From Promethearchaeota archaeon (GTDB lineage: Archaea; Asgardarchaeota; Lokiarchaeia; Sigynarchaeales; SOKP01), in contig JAUXAJ010000107.1 in the NCBI GenBank assembly GCA_030620005.1, forward strand, positions 1-14,627: a stretch of DNA of 14,627 bases, given 5' to 3'. Below are positions 4,934 through 12,239 of this stretch, one piece after another. Every line of letters begins with the position of its first letter. Within the stretch, counting starts at the first letter, position 1. The translations under genes were made by a program, and so were the position numbers. The notes under the pieces were generated by a model. The model was not told where the DNA came from, did not search any database, and was given only the letters and a program-made list of their open reading frames with translations.

Positions 4934-7546
4934 TCACGCACCTCCTGCTGCAGTAAAATATATTCTCGATTCTATGACAGTTTCAGGAAAATTATCGACT
5001 GTATTTGTAAAATATTGATAATGATACTTGCCCTGTAAAAACAAGTCTTCCAATTGATCAGCGTAGTGTTTAGAGTTTGATAGACCTCTCTGTCCAGATG
5101 GAATTACGCTTATCGAGTTATTTAAATCGTTTAGATCCACGATCATTCTCTCTGAAGAACCTCCTCTTGCATAACTTATTCTGCTTCCTAAATTTACTCC
5201 AGAGAGAGTAACAGTATATCCTTCACCATCACCTTCGTAAGGACCCTTACTAAGCGCGCCTAATCCAGACAAGTGTGTAAAATACAATTTATGAACGTCG
5301 CCCCATCTCCAAGTTGATGGATCGCTCGAGCCATAGTAACCTTCTAGCCACTCTATAGCGTCGTTTAGAGCTTTTATTATAATATCGTCTCTAGTTTCAA
5401 CAGTTAATGGAGTGTCAATGTTATCGAACCATTTAGATTTATCGTCTTCTTTCATTAAATACTCCAATGTTGCTAACCGTGCGCCGTAAACCGCTCCGTA
5501 ATACTCAATTTCATCGTCAAAAGTATCATCCATGAAATAATCCCTCCATTTACGATATATCGTAGGTGCTGCCAGATCTCTATCCATTACATGATTCCAA
5601 TCTTCTAATTCCGTTAAAACTCTACCAATTGTCGATTGAGGGTTGGAACCGTAATATGACTCTATTGCATCAATTAAATAGGGCGTGAAGGCTTCTGCAG
5701 CGGAAGATTTGACATCTCTTTGAAGCATTATCATTTTGTCAACATCCATGAAATAATTTGCTCTTAGCACTTCGTTAATTCTTCTCGCTCTATAACCATT
5801 GGCATAGCCAGATTGTATATGTGGATATTTATATTCGGGACCAGCAATAATCTGGTTTGCAGAAGCTAAGTAATCTTGATCTGGATTTAGAGTATTCGGT
5901 AAATCTGAAAAAGAGACATACCCTGTCCATTCACCTTGTCCAATGGAACCATCGTAAGGAAAGAATCCCCATCCTGCCCTAATCGGAACTTTTCCTGTAG
6001 GTCTAATCGCGATATTACCGTGAATATCCCCATAAACTATGTTTTGGGCTAAAGTATTCCAATGTCGCGAGGCTTGATCAAAGTCGTTCCGATTTTTAGC
6101 GTAATTGAATTTGTATCCTGCTAAAAAATTATTGTATATATCGTTAGCCGTCCATTTAGAGGCAATAACGACATCTCCAAGCGTGTCAGAAGCTCCAAAA
6201 TCCCGAAGATCGCTTAAAACAGGACCGTGAACCGTTTCTCTAACTATAAATTTCACGGGAGCTTGTCCCTTCACCTTAATTGTATGGGTTCTTGTTGTAT
6301 AATCTGTTACTTTTCCATTGTAAATGTATTGATCTGGTCCAAATGTTTTATAGTAATACCAATCTAGAACATCATAACCTGTATTTGTAAATCCCCAAGA
6401 GACGTACTGGTTATGTCCCACGGCAACAAGTGGCATCCCTGGAATGGAAAAGCCATAAGAATTTAATCCTGTATCTTTAGAAATAATGTGGTTTTCGTAC
6501 CAAACACCAGGCAAGAGCCACGCCAAATGCATATCGTTACTGAGTATTGGTTCTCCCGTGCTACTTTTGACGCCAGTTATGACCCAATTATTAGAGCCCC
6601 TATATTCTCCAAATTCCATTCGAGTCTTTTCGGATTCAATATTCTCAGCATAATTCAAGAATCTCGAAATTTCGGTTATAACCGAAGATTTAGGCTCAGA
6701 TAATGGTCTAATGTTAGTAGATGATTGCGTTTCATATTCAGTTTCTGAATCTACTCCAGCAACTTTCGGGGCTTCGGGAAATCCCCCATAATTCGGACAA
6801 ATTGGGATTTGATATGGTGTGGGGAGACCAAATAGCTCGTTATATAATGCAGGGCCTAATGCTTCGTAATTCAATAATCGATAAAAATCGTTATAGCTCC
6901 AAGTCATCTGTCTAGCCATTTCTTGAACTAAACATAACGAATCTAATGTTGTCCAATTAGTAGGCTCAAACCCTAAAAGTTGATATTCCATTGGTTTTTC
7001 GCTTTTATGAGTATTTAAATAATAATTCACGCCGTCAACGTACGACACCAAGTTATCGTAAAAAAATGTTTTACTTAGTGCTTGGTCTGTTTTATTAGCC
7101 CAATACTCCATTCCCATCGCAAGATTAAACTTATCTTGAGACAAATACATTTCCCCAACAACTTCTGACATCATCCCTCGAACTTGGCGACGCCACATGT
7201 CCATTTGGAAGAAACGATCTTGGGCATGACAATAACCCTGAGCGAAAAAAAGATCTTTTTCTTTTGAAGCGTAGATGTGAGGAACGCCCCATTTATCTCG
7301 ATAAACGGTAACATCGTCCTCTAACCCGGGAATAACAAGGCGTTCTTCGGGAGGAATTTCTCCGGTTGAATTCCAAAGACCATAACCAGGAAATAAAAGT
7401 CCTCCAAGTGCAGGAATTATTCCTAAAGGAATTGAAAATATTGTTACGACAAGTATTGTTAGAACGATTGTAGTAGAAAATCTTCTGTGCTTTTTCTTAT
7501 CTAAGAATTTATTTACTTTTTCTCTAATATTTGTAGTTATTTTCAT
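4934..7546 (-). CDS. Penicillin-acylase-family Ntn hydrolase (S45), membrane-anchored
   Basis: This 870-residue protein is about the usual length for S45 precursors. A basic N terminus (REKVNKFLDKKKHRR) and one hydrophobic segment (about 25-52) form a signal or anchor that sends the rest outside the membrane. The alpha-subunit region includes YRDKWGVPHIYASKEKDLFFAQGY (82-105) with the DRFFQMD motif after it. A linker at about 262-312 leads to the autocleavage site G317/S318-NNW, making S318 the N-terminal nucleophile of the beta subunit. N388 in GFTNTGYDV, 70 residues later, is the expected oxyanion Asn, and H378-N follows the GMPLVAVG strand. The C terminus has the family's PSGQRG...HYADQL...G.Y pattern. 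Relatives hydrolyse amides such as penicillins, cephalosporins and N-acyl-homoserine lactones; here the acyl group is unknown. It heads a two-gene operon with the small membrane protein and has a good TATA box. Confidence 0.92.
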   Translation of the reverse strand: MKITTNIREKVNKFLDKKKHRRFSTTIVLTILVVTIFSIPLGIIPALGGLLFPGYGLWNSTGEIPPEERLVIPGLEDDVTVYRDKWGVPHIYASKEKDLFFAQGYCHAQDRFFQMDMWRRQVRGMMSEVVGEMYLSQDKFNLAMGMEYWANKTDQALSKTFFYDNLVSYVDGVNYYLNTHKSEKPMEYQLLGFEPTNWTTLDSLCLVQEMARQMTWSYNDFYRLLNYEALGPALYNELFGLPTPYQIPICPNYGGFPEAPKVAGVDSETEYETQSSTNIRPLSEPKSSVITEISRFLNYAENIESEKTRMEFGEYRGSNNWVITGVKSSTGEPILSNDMHLAWLLPGVWYENHIISKDTGLNSYGFSIPGMPLVAVGHNQYVSWGFTNTGYDVLDWYYYKTFGPDQYIYNGKVTDYTTRTHTIKVKGQAPVKFIVRETVHGPVLSDLRDFGASDTLGDVVIASKWTANDIYNNFLAGYKFNYAKNRNDFDQASRHWNTLAQNIVYGDIHGNIAIRPTGKVPIRAGWGFFPYDGSIGQGEWTGYVSFSDLPNTLNPDQDYLASANQIIAGPEYKYPHIQSGYANGYRARRINEVLRANYFMDVDKMIMLQRDVKSSAAEAFTPYLIDAIESYYGSNPQSTIGRVLTELEDWNHVMDRDLAAPTIYRKWRDYFMDDTFDDEIEYYGAVYGARLATLEYLMKEDDKSKWFDNIDTPLTVETRDDIIIKALNDAIEWLEGYYGSSDPSTWRWGDVHKLYFTHLSGLGALSKGPYEGDGEGYTVTLSGVNLGSRISYARGGSSERMIVDLNDLNNSISVIPSGQRGLSNSKHYADQLEDLFLQGKYHYQYFTNTVDNFPETVIESRIYFTAAGGA
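4940..4945 (-). promoter_or_regulatory. SD GGAGGT of the small membrane protein, inside the acylase 3' end
   Basis: GGAGGT on the minus strand is the strongest SD motif in the window and lies within the last codons of the acylase gene. It is 2 nt from GTG 4937 but 8 nt from GTG 4931, which favours 4931. It indicates translational coupling of a second cistron, while the leading genes seem to do without an SD. Confidence 0.6.
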
Positions 7547-7590
7547 CTTTTTTCAAATAGATTTATTATTATTCTTAATTTCAATCTAAA

Positions 7591-7600
7591 AATATATAAA
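7591..7600 (-). promoter_or_regulatory. Archaeal TATA box of the acylase operon
   Basis: TTTATATATT on the minus strand is centred about 49 nt upstream of ATG 7546. Transcription would start near 7570, giving a leader of about 23 nt. It is the clearest TATA box in the window. No SD precedes the ATG, only GAAAAAAG. Confidence 0.5.
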
Positions 7601-7616
7601 ACTTTTGAATGATTGA

Positions 7617-7626
7617 TTTTATTAAA
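7617..7626 (+). promoter_or_regulatory. Candidate TATA box for the small Cys/His gene (and racemase)
   Basis: TTTTATTAAA lies about 40 nt before ATG 7661, back to back with the acylase promoter (7591-7600, minus). The 114-base intergenic region thus appears to hold two divergent promoters. Confidence 0.3.
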
Positions 7627-7660
7627 TCTAATAAAAAAAGGAAAACCTTGAGATTAAAAA

Positions 7661-7894
7661 ATGAAACCTCCAATATGTTGCATTTGCGATAACAAATTGC
7701 TTGATATGGATGATGGAGGATTGATTTATTTTAAAAAAAGGCCTTCCAATCTTCAATGGGATGAAAGAATGGGAAAAAAGGGGATGGTTGGACATCCACC
7801 ATATGCAAAATGGTTTTGCAAGGAACATTACGAGAAAGCTAACGACTTTAAGCATTTGCCCGTTGATGAAGCTATGAAAATTTTAAAATATTAA
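7661..7894 (+). CDS. Small Cys/His protein, putative zinc-binding, function unknown
   Basis: This is a 77-residue, soluble, basic protein. C6, C7 and C9 near the N terminus (PPICCICDNK) and C53-x2-H56 (WFCKEHYEKA) make a C-x2-C...C-x2-H set that could hold one zinc in a small treble-clef-like knuckle. Between them lie a short strand (GLIYFKKRPS) and a turn (GHPPYAKW). I do not recognise a named family. A real gene is likely: the frame is well delimited, a T/A-rich box (TTTTATTAAA, about 7617-7626) lies about 40 nt upstream, and the opposite-strand frame is a shadow. It ends 31 nt before the aspartate-racemase-like gene on the same strand and could be co-transcribed with it. It might be a nucleic-acid or protein-binding adaptor; this is a guess. 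Confidence 0.6.
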   Translation: MKPPICCICDNKLLDMDDGGLIYFKKRPSNLQWDERMGKKGMVGHPPYAKWFCKEHYEKANDFKHLPVDEAMKILKY

Positions 7895-7925
7895 TTAATA
7901 ATTAAAAAAATTTGGTAATTAAAAC

Positions 7926-8618
7926 TTGAAAACAATCGGTCTTATCGGGGGGATGAGCTGGGAGTCATCCCTTGAATATTATAGAATTTTAAACGAGCTC
8001 GTAAAGGAAAAATTGGGTGGATTTCATTCTGCTAAATGCATAATGTATTCGGTTGATTTTGAAGAAATTGAAAAATTAATGAGCAATGATGAATGGGATA
8101 ACATTGCCAAAATAATGGTAGATTATGCTCAAAGATTGGAAAAAGCAGGCGCAGAGATAATTCTTATATGCACGAATACAATTCATAAAGTTGCCGGTGC
8201 TGTTGAAATTAATATTAATATTCCATTACTTCACATTGCTGATGCAACGGCAGAAAAAGTTAAAGAAAAAGGCTTTAAAAAAGTAGGTCTTTTAGGAACC
8301 AAGTTTACAATGGAAGAAGACTTTTATAAAGGCAGATTGACTATAAAACACGGCATTAATGTCATGATACCAAATCTAAAAGAAAGACAAATCGTTCACG
8401 ATGTAATTTTTGACGAGTTATGTTTAGGCGAAATAAAAGAATCTTCAAAAGTAAAATACGTGAATATTATAAAAAATCTTGTAGATAATGGTGCTGAAGG
8501 AATTATTTTAGGTTGTACAGAACTTCCTCTGTTAATCAAGCAGGAAGATGTGGAGATTCCGCTATTTGATACAACAGAAATTCACGCCCAATGTGCAGTT
8601 GATAATGCTATTGATTAA
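7926..8618 (+). CDS. Aspartate/glutamate racemase family protein
   Basis: This 230-residue protein matches the PLP-independent aspartate racemase family in length and layout. The N-terminal strand KTIGLIGGMSWESS is the family hallmark. The two catalytic cysteines are C82 in ILICTNTIHKVA and C197 in EGIILGCTELPLL, each in its expected half; C82 falls where the Pyrococcus aspartate racemase has its first catalytic Cys. T83-N84 and T198-E199 complete the active-site motifs. The enzyme should interconvert L- and D-aspartate (or a related amino acid) in the cytosol. The start is TTG 7926: no ATG exists before the essential first strand, so a rare start codon is required. The only upstream neighbour on this strand, 31 nt away, is the small Cys/His gene. 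Distinguishing aspartate from glutamate or a broad-specificity racemase is not possible here. Confidence 0.9.
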   Translation: MKTIGLIGGMSWESSLEYYRILNELVKEKLGGFHSAKCIMYSVDFEEIEKLMSNDEWDNIAKIMVDYAQRLEKAGAEIILICTNTIHKVAGAVEININIPLLHIADATAEKVKEKGFKKVGLLGTKFTMEEDFYKGRLTIKHGINVMIPNLKERQIVHDVIFDELCLGEIKESSKVKYVNIIKNLVDNGAEGIILGCTELPLLIKQEDVEIPLFDTTEIHAQCAVDNAID

Positions 8619-8621
8619 TCT

Positions 8622-8639
8622 AAAAGAAAATAAAAAAAT
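8622..8639 (-). terminator. Possible T-run terminator of the BKACE gene
   Basis: The minus strand reads a T7 run (8638-8632) and another T-rich block about 40-55 nt after the BKACE stop, in the short convergent gap with the racemase gene. No stem is evident. Confidence 0.25.
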
Positions 8640-8675
8640 GAATCTTATAACATTTGTATTTAATGATAATTATTT

Positions 8676-9533
8676 TCAACGCAAATTTAAAATCTGCCTG
8701 ACATCATCAGGTTTAGCAACTTCTCTTCCTGCCATTTTGACTAATTTTGCTGCCCATTCAACTTGTTCATAGCTTCCTTTTGATAATGAACCGTCAGGAT
8801 TGCGTATGTTATCTTCCAATCCTACTCGAAGATGACCTCCTTGAGATGCTGCAACCATGTTGCATTGAATAGAATTCTTAGCAACACCTCCTACGACCCA
8901 GGTCGAATTTTTAGGCGTAATATTTCTAAAATGAGCGAGATTTTCCAAAGAAAAGGGGATTCCCCCGAGAACTCCAAACACATATTGCACGTGCAGCGGC
9001 ACCTCAAGGATATTTCGTCTTTGAAGAAAAAGAACGTTAAACATCCCTGATTCGCTAAAGAGTTCGATTTCGGCCCTAATTTGGAGTTTTTTAATTACTT
9101 TTGCGATTTTTTGGATCATTTTAAATCTATGTTCATACGTGAATTCTCCTTGAACCCTTCCAGTTTGCCAGTTACCAAACGCAAAGTTCATGGTTTCAAC
9201 ATTAAGTGAGCATATTTCAGGTTTTAATAATTTAATTGCCCCCGTTTTTTCTTGAAAATTTATTCCTGGACCCGTTGTTATATTTATAATGATTTCAGGA
9301 GACTTTCCCTTAATTTCGTCAATAATCATCCTATATCGTTCGGGATCGTGGGTTTGAAGTCCTTTATCCGTTCGGGCGTGAATATGGACAACTGAAGCGC
9401 CCCTTTCAAAGCATTTTTTTGCATCAGCAGCATATTCTTCAGGAGTATATGGTGTGTTAGGATTTTGCTCTTTAGTTGTTCTGCCTCCAACTAACGCTGC
9501 TGTAATAATTGTTTTTTTACTCAAATCATTCAT
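8676..9533 (-). CDS. BKACE (beta-keto acid cleavage enzyme, DUF849/PF05853)
   Basis: This 285-residue TIM-barrel protein is of normal BKACE length. The zinc-binding pair is H50-I-H52 in GASVVHIHARTDKG, with E240 in GGHLRVGLEDNIR as the third ligand. The N terminus has the family pattern TAALVGGRTTKEQNPNTPYTPEEYA (11-35), and N242 and R236 sit beside the ligand. BKACE enzymes condense a beta-keto acid with acetyl-CoA, releasing acetoacetate and a new acyl-CoA. The founding member, Kce, acts on 3-keto-5-aminohexanoate in lysine fermentation. No kdd, kal or other lysine-fermentation genes are nearby, so the substrate is open. An AGGT (9541-9538) lies 4 nt before the ATG, and A/T boxes lie farther upstream. 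It is a single-gene unit, convergent with the racemase gene. Confidence 0.9.
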   Translation of the reverse strand: MNDLSKKTIITAALVGGRTTKEQNPNTPYTPEEYAADAKKCFERGASVVHIHARTDKGLQTHDPERYRMIIDEIKGKSPEIIINITTGPGINFQEKTGAIKLLKPEICSLNVETMNFAFGNWQTGRVQGEFTYEHRFKMIQKIAKVIKKLQIRAEIELFSESGMFNVLFLQRRNILEVPLHVQYVFGVLGGIPFSLENLAHFRNITPKNSTWVVGGVAKNSIQCNMVAASQGGHLRVGLEDNIRNPDGSLSKGSYEQVEWAAKLVKMAGREVAKPDDVRQILNLR

Positions 9534-9890
9534 TTTAAACCTACTCTATTTCTTTTAAAATTTAATATTATTAATATTGAAGAAAATAATTAAAATTTAA
9601 TTATATTTAATATCACATTTTACTCAAATGCGCTTTGGTTTTAAAACAATAGCTGGCTTAGTTATTTCAGAATAAACGAAATTTGAAGCTTCTTTAATGT
9701 CCCCTTATTTAAACTCCAATTCTTCTAGCGTTCCTGCGTCAAAAGCCCTAGTCCGACAAGATTTAACGCAAACAGGCTGTTTATTATCCCTTTTTCTATC
9801 TATACGAAAATTGCATTACTATAAGCCATTAAAATATTTTATATTTTTCTTTTTACTATTAATACTATAAATTGTTAAAAAGAGAATGAA
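9534..9890. other. Gene-free interval: two promoters around the Fe-S relic
   Basis: The right half (9816-9890) holds A/T boxes for the PLP enzyme gene: TTTATATTTTT (about 9838-9848) and ACTATAAATT (9864-9873). The left part (9534-9600) holds minus-strand A/T boxes for the BKACE gene, for example ATTAAATTTT near 9560-9570. The middle is the DmsB-like relic described separately. No RNA gene or intact small gene is seen. Confidence 0.45.
9624..9815 (-). pseudogene. Relic of a DmsB-like 4Fe-4S ferredoxin subunit (C-terminal part)
   Basis: Read on the minus strand from 9815, the frame gives CNFRIDRKRDNKQPVCVKSC, then RTRAFDAGTLEELEFK, a stop (TAA, 9707-9705), then GDIKEASNFVYSEITKPAIV and LKPKRI with a final TGA. 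This matches the C-terminal part of iron-sulfur subunits of molybdopterin oxidoreductases (DmsB/NrfC/PhsB type), which usually read CNFCxxR...G..P.CV..CPTRA..FG.L.EL..KYG...EA..F.YS..TKP.IV..PK. Decay is plain. The fourth Cys of CNFC is Arg, CPTRA has become CRTRA, a Tyr-like position is a stop, and two stops stand just before the first Cys (about 9821-9816). Nothing recognisable of the N-terminal half, or of the catalytic and membrane subunits, remains nearby. The ancestor probably carried a respiratory or reductase complex here that has since been lost. Confidence 0.75.
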
Positions 9891-11369
9891 ATGATCGATT
9901 TAAATATTAATGAAAAGCAATTAGAAGCAACCACCGAAAGATTGCGCGAAAGGAACATTATTCTTCCTACTTTTGAACAAATGAAGAATCCTAAGCAGAA
10001 AATACCAAATAGTATCAAAAAAGACTTATCTTCAATTGGTTTATGGGAGATTCATAGTCGTAATTTATTCCGTATTACGTGGAAAAATGAACCCATGCCT
10101 CAGGGAGGAGATTTTCGTGAGCTACCGAATTATATTGAACTACCTCGCGAATTAACGGGAGTAAAAGCGCGAATTATTGGGTTGGTAGGAAAATGGTTCC
10201 CTACGGGTGCTCACAAGGTTGGTGCCACTTACGGGTGCCTTATACCACGATTAATAACGGGTCAATTCAATCCTATTGTTCAGAAGGCGGTTTGGCCATC
10301 TACAGGAAATTACTGTCGTGGAGGCGCGTACAATTCTAAATTACTGGCCTGTGAATCAATTGCCATACTTCCAGAGGAGATGAGTAAAGAACGTTTTGAT
10401 TGGTTAAAAACGGTTGCAGGAGAAATAATTATAACTCCAGGTGGAGAAAGCAATGTAAAAGAGATTTACGATAAATGTCATGAATTAATGGAAAGTCCAA
10501 GAGGTAAAAGAGGTGAAATTCTTATATTCAACCAATTCAGCGAGTTTGGTAATTATTTATGGCATTACGAAATAACAGGCCACGCAATGGAAGATGTTCT
10601 AAAAAAAGAATTACGTGGCGATTGTTTTAGAGGCGTAGCCCTTACTACAGGGTCTGCTGGAACAATTGGATGCGGGGATTATTTAAAAAAAATTCATCCT
10701 ACATCTAAAATTGCTGCTGGAGAAGCCTTGCAATGCCCCACAATGTTATTGAATGGCTATGGAGCGCATCGAATTGAAGGTATTGGCGATAAACACGTAC
10801 CTTGGATTCAAAACGTGAAAAATATCGACATGATCATTGCAATAGACGACAATGATGCAATGGCATTAATACGCCTTTTTAACGAACCAGTTGGTCAAGA
10901 TTACTTGGTTGATATGGGAATACATGAAGATCTTATCAATCAACTAGAACTCTTAGGAATATCAAGCGTAGCTAATGTTTTAATGGCAATCAAAATGGCT
11001 AAATATTTTGAAATGGATGAAAATGACGTTATTATTACTATTTTTACGGATTCAATGGAATTATACCAATCTCGATTACGTGAAATGCAGGAAAAGTTTG
11101 GTAATTACAGGGAATTAGAAGCCGCTGTAGATTATCAATCCATTCTCCTTGGACAAAAAATTGATGCCATGATGGAGCTTAATTATCTCCAAAAGCGAAG
11201 AATCCACAATTTAAAATATTTTACTTGGATAGAGCAGCAAGGTAAAACTCTCGAAGAATTAGATAGACAGTGGTATGATTATCGTGATTACTGGAACTCA
11301 ATTCAATCAAAAGTCGAAGAAATTGATAGTCTTATTGAGAAAGTAAATAATAAAGTAGGAATTCTTTAA
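9891..11369 (+). CDS. Fold-type-II PLP-dependent enzyme (TrpB/cysteine synthase superfamily), substrate unknown
   Basis: This 492-residue protein belongs to PF00291. K109 in FPTGAHKVGATYG is the expected Schiff-base lysine, in the place of the SHK or GSFK motifs of TrpB and cysteine synthase. P136-STGNYCRGGAYNSK matches the substrate-carboxylate loop (STGNYG in relatives). T253-GSAGTIGCG is the glycine-rich phosphate-binding loop. A helical N-terminal extension (1-60) precedes the core, and a charged helical tail (about 395-492, with several Trp and heptad-like Leu/Ile positions) follows. Together they make it longer than TrpB (about 390-450) or cysteine synthase (about 310). It acts in the cytosol. 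No trpA or cys genes are adjacent, and the atypical lysine and loop motifs argue against true TrpB. It resembles long proteins often annotated only as PLP-dependent subunit beta. A lyase or beta-replacement reaction on an amino acid is likely. Confidence 0.85.
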   Translation: MIDLNINEKQLEATTERLRERNIILPTFEQMKNPKQKIPNSIKKDLSSIGLWEIHSRNLFRITWKNEPMPQGGDFRELPNYIELPRELTGVKARIIGLVGKWFPTGAHKVGATYGCLIPRLITGQFNPIVQKAVWPSTGNYCRGGAYNSKLLACESIAILPEEMSKERFDWLKTVAGEIIITPGGESNVKEIYDKCHELMESPRGKRGEILIFNQFSEFGNYLWHYEITGHAMEDVLKKELRGDCFRGVALTTGSAGTIGCGDYLKKIHPTSKIAAGEALQCPTMLLNGYGAHRIEGIGDKHVPWIQNVKNIDMIIAIDDNDAMALIRLFNEPVGQDYLVDMGIHEDLINQLELLGISSVANVLMAIKMAKYFEMDENDVIITIFTDSMELYQSRLREMQEKFGNYRELEAAVDYQSILLGQKIDAMMELNYLQKRRIHNLKYFTWIEQQGKTLEELDRQWYDYRDYWNSIQSKVEEIDSLIEKVNNKVGIL

Positions 11370-11372
11370 TTC

Positions 11373-11382
11373 TTTTTTTTTT
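11373..11382 (+). terminator. T10 run, terminator of the PLP enzyme gene
   Basis: Ten T in a row begin four bases after the TAA and run up to the stop of the convergent nitroreductase gene. This is a clear archaeal-style T-run; it overlaps the TGA of the opposite gene by one base. Confidence 0.5.
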
Positions 11383-12239
11383 CATGAACCAATCCAAGAA
11401 ATCACATGCATGAATCCTTCTGATTCAGGGATATCGGGTTGAGCGAACTCCCATTTACCTTCCATTCCCAATTCTTTTGCACTGAGATCAAAATGACACA
11501 CCGCAATCCCAATATCTAAGCGTTGAAACGGATAATAACGCTTATCTTCCGATCGAACAATGTAAAAATGGAAAATATTTTTATTAGATTCTTTAACTAT
11601 TCTCCAAGGTTGTTTATTACTGGCAGAAGGTCCAAGTCGTACCATTTCCAATAAAGTATAATGATCTCCCGCTTTTTCTTGAACAAGGGGTTTTGAAAAA
11701 TTATTTTCAAAAAAGAGCCGATCCCATGGATATCGTTTATCAGCTTTTATAAAAGTTCGGATCATCTTCTCCCTAGCACGCCTTTTTTCAGCGAGATAAC
11801 CAATCGGAGTAATGGCAGGAACGATTTCGTTTGGAGTGCTATTAATTTTAGAGGCAAAAAGGCTTTGATTAAAAAAGCCCCCCAACCAACAAGTGCCTAA
11901 TCCCATATCAGTAGCCGATAAAATTATTGCTTCCATCATGTATCCGTAATTTTCTCGATCGTATTTTGTTTTTTCCACGGCTCCTACAACGAATTCTTGT
12001 GCTCCCTTGATTATGCCATATATTCCTATTTTTTTCTTTTCGTTGGGAGCAAATTCAGGCATGCCTATGAGTTCAAATCGGCATTTTCCCGATTCTTCGC
12101 TAAATGGGCTTGTAAAATTTTTGAATTCTAACAATTTATTTAAATTTTCCCTTATATCATTTTCAAGTGGTTGACCAGAATAGGTCCTCCAAGATGTGCG
12201 TTCTCTAATAATGTCCGTTATAGGTTTAGAGAATTTCAT
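11382..12239 (-). CDS. Nitroreductase-family flavoprotein (TM1586-like, PF14512)
   Basis: This 285-residue protein has nitroreductase motifs split over two halves. The first half begins IIRERTSWRTYSGQPL (10-25), the RRSxR-type FMN-contact motif, and continues with NYGYMMEAIILSATDMGLGTCWLGGFF (97-123), the long central helix and glycine-rich turn. The second half carries LLEMVRLGPSASNKQPWRIV (196-215). This is the APSaxNxQPW motif, which in ordinary nitroreductases sits soon after the first motif, and here comes about 180 residues later. That order fits the TM1586-type group, where one chain appears to imitate the usual dimer. FMN-dependent NAD(P)H oxidation of an unknown electrophile is likely, in the cytosol. 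It is convergent with the PLP enzyme gene. Upstream lies a 393-base region without genes. Confidence 0.85.
   Translation of the reverse strand: MKFSKPITDIIRERTSWRTYSGQPLENDIRENLNKLLEFKNFTSPFSEESGKCRFELIGMPEFAPNEKKKIGIYGIIKGAQEFVVGAVEKTKYDRENYGYMMEAIILSATDMGLGTCWLGGFFNQSLFASKINSTPNEIVPAITPIGYLAEKRRAREKMIRTFIKADKRYPWDRLFFENNFSKPLVQEKAGDHYTLLEMVRLGPSASNKQPWRIVKESNKNIFHFYIVRSEDKRYYPFQRLDIGIAVCHFDLSAKELGMEGKWEFAQPDIPESEGFMHVISWIGS

Noticed and set aside
7628..7855. Minus-strand frame opposite the small Cys/His gene
   Set aside because: The plus-strand frame has the better promoter and a coherent Cys/His pattern; this one is its shadow.
9891..11369. Calling the PLP enzyme TrpB or cysteine synthase
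   Set aside because: Lysine and loop motifs differ, the chain is longer, and no trp or cys genes are adjacent.
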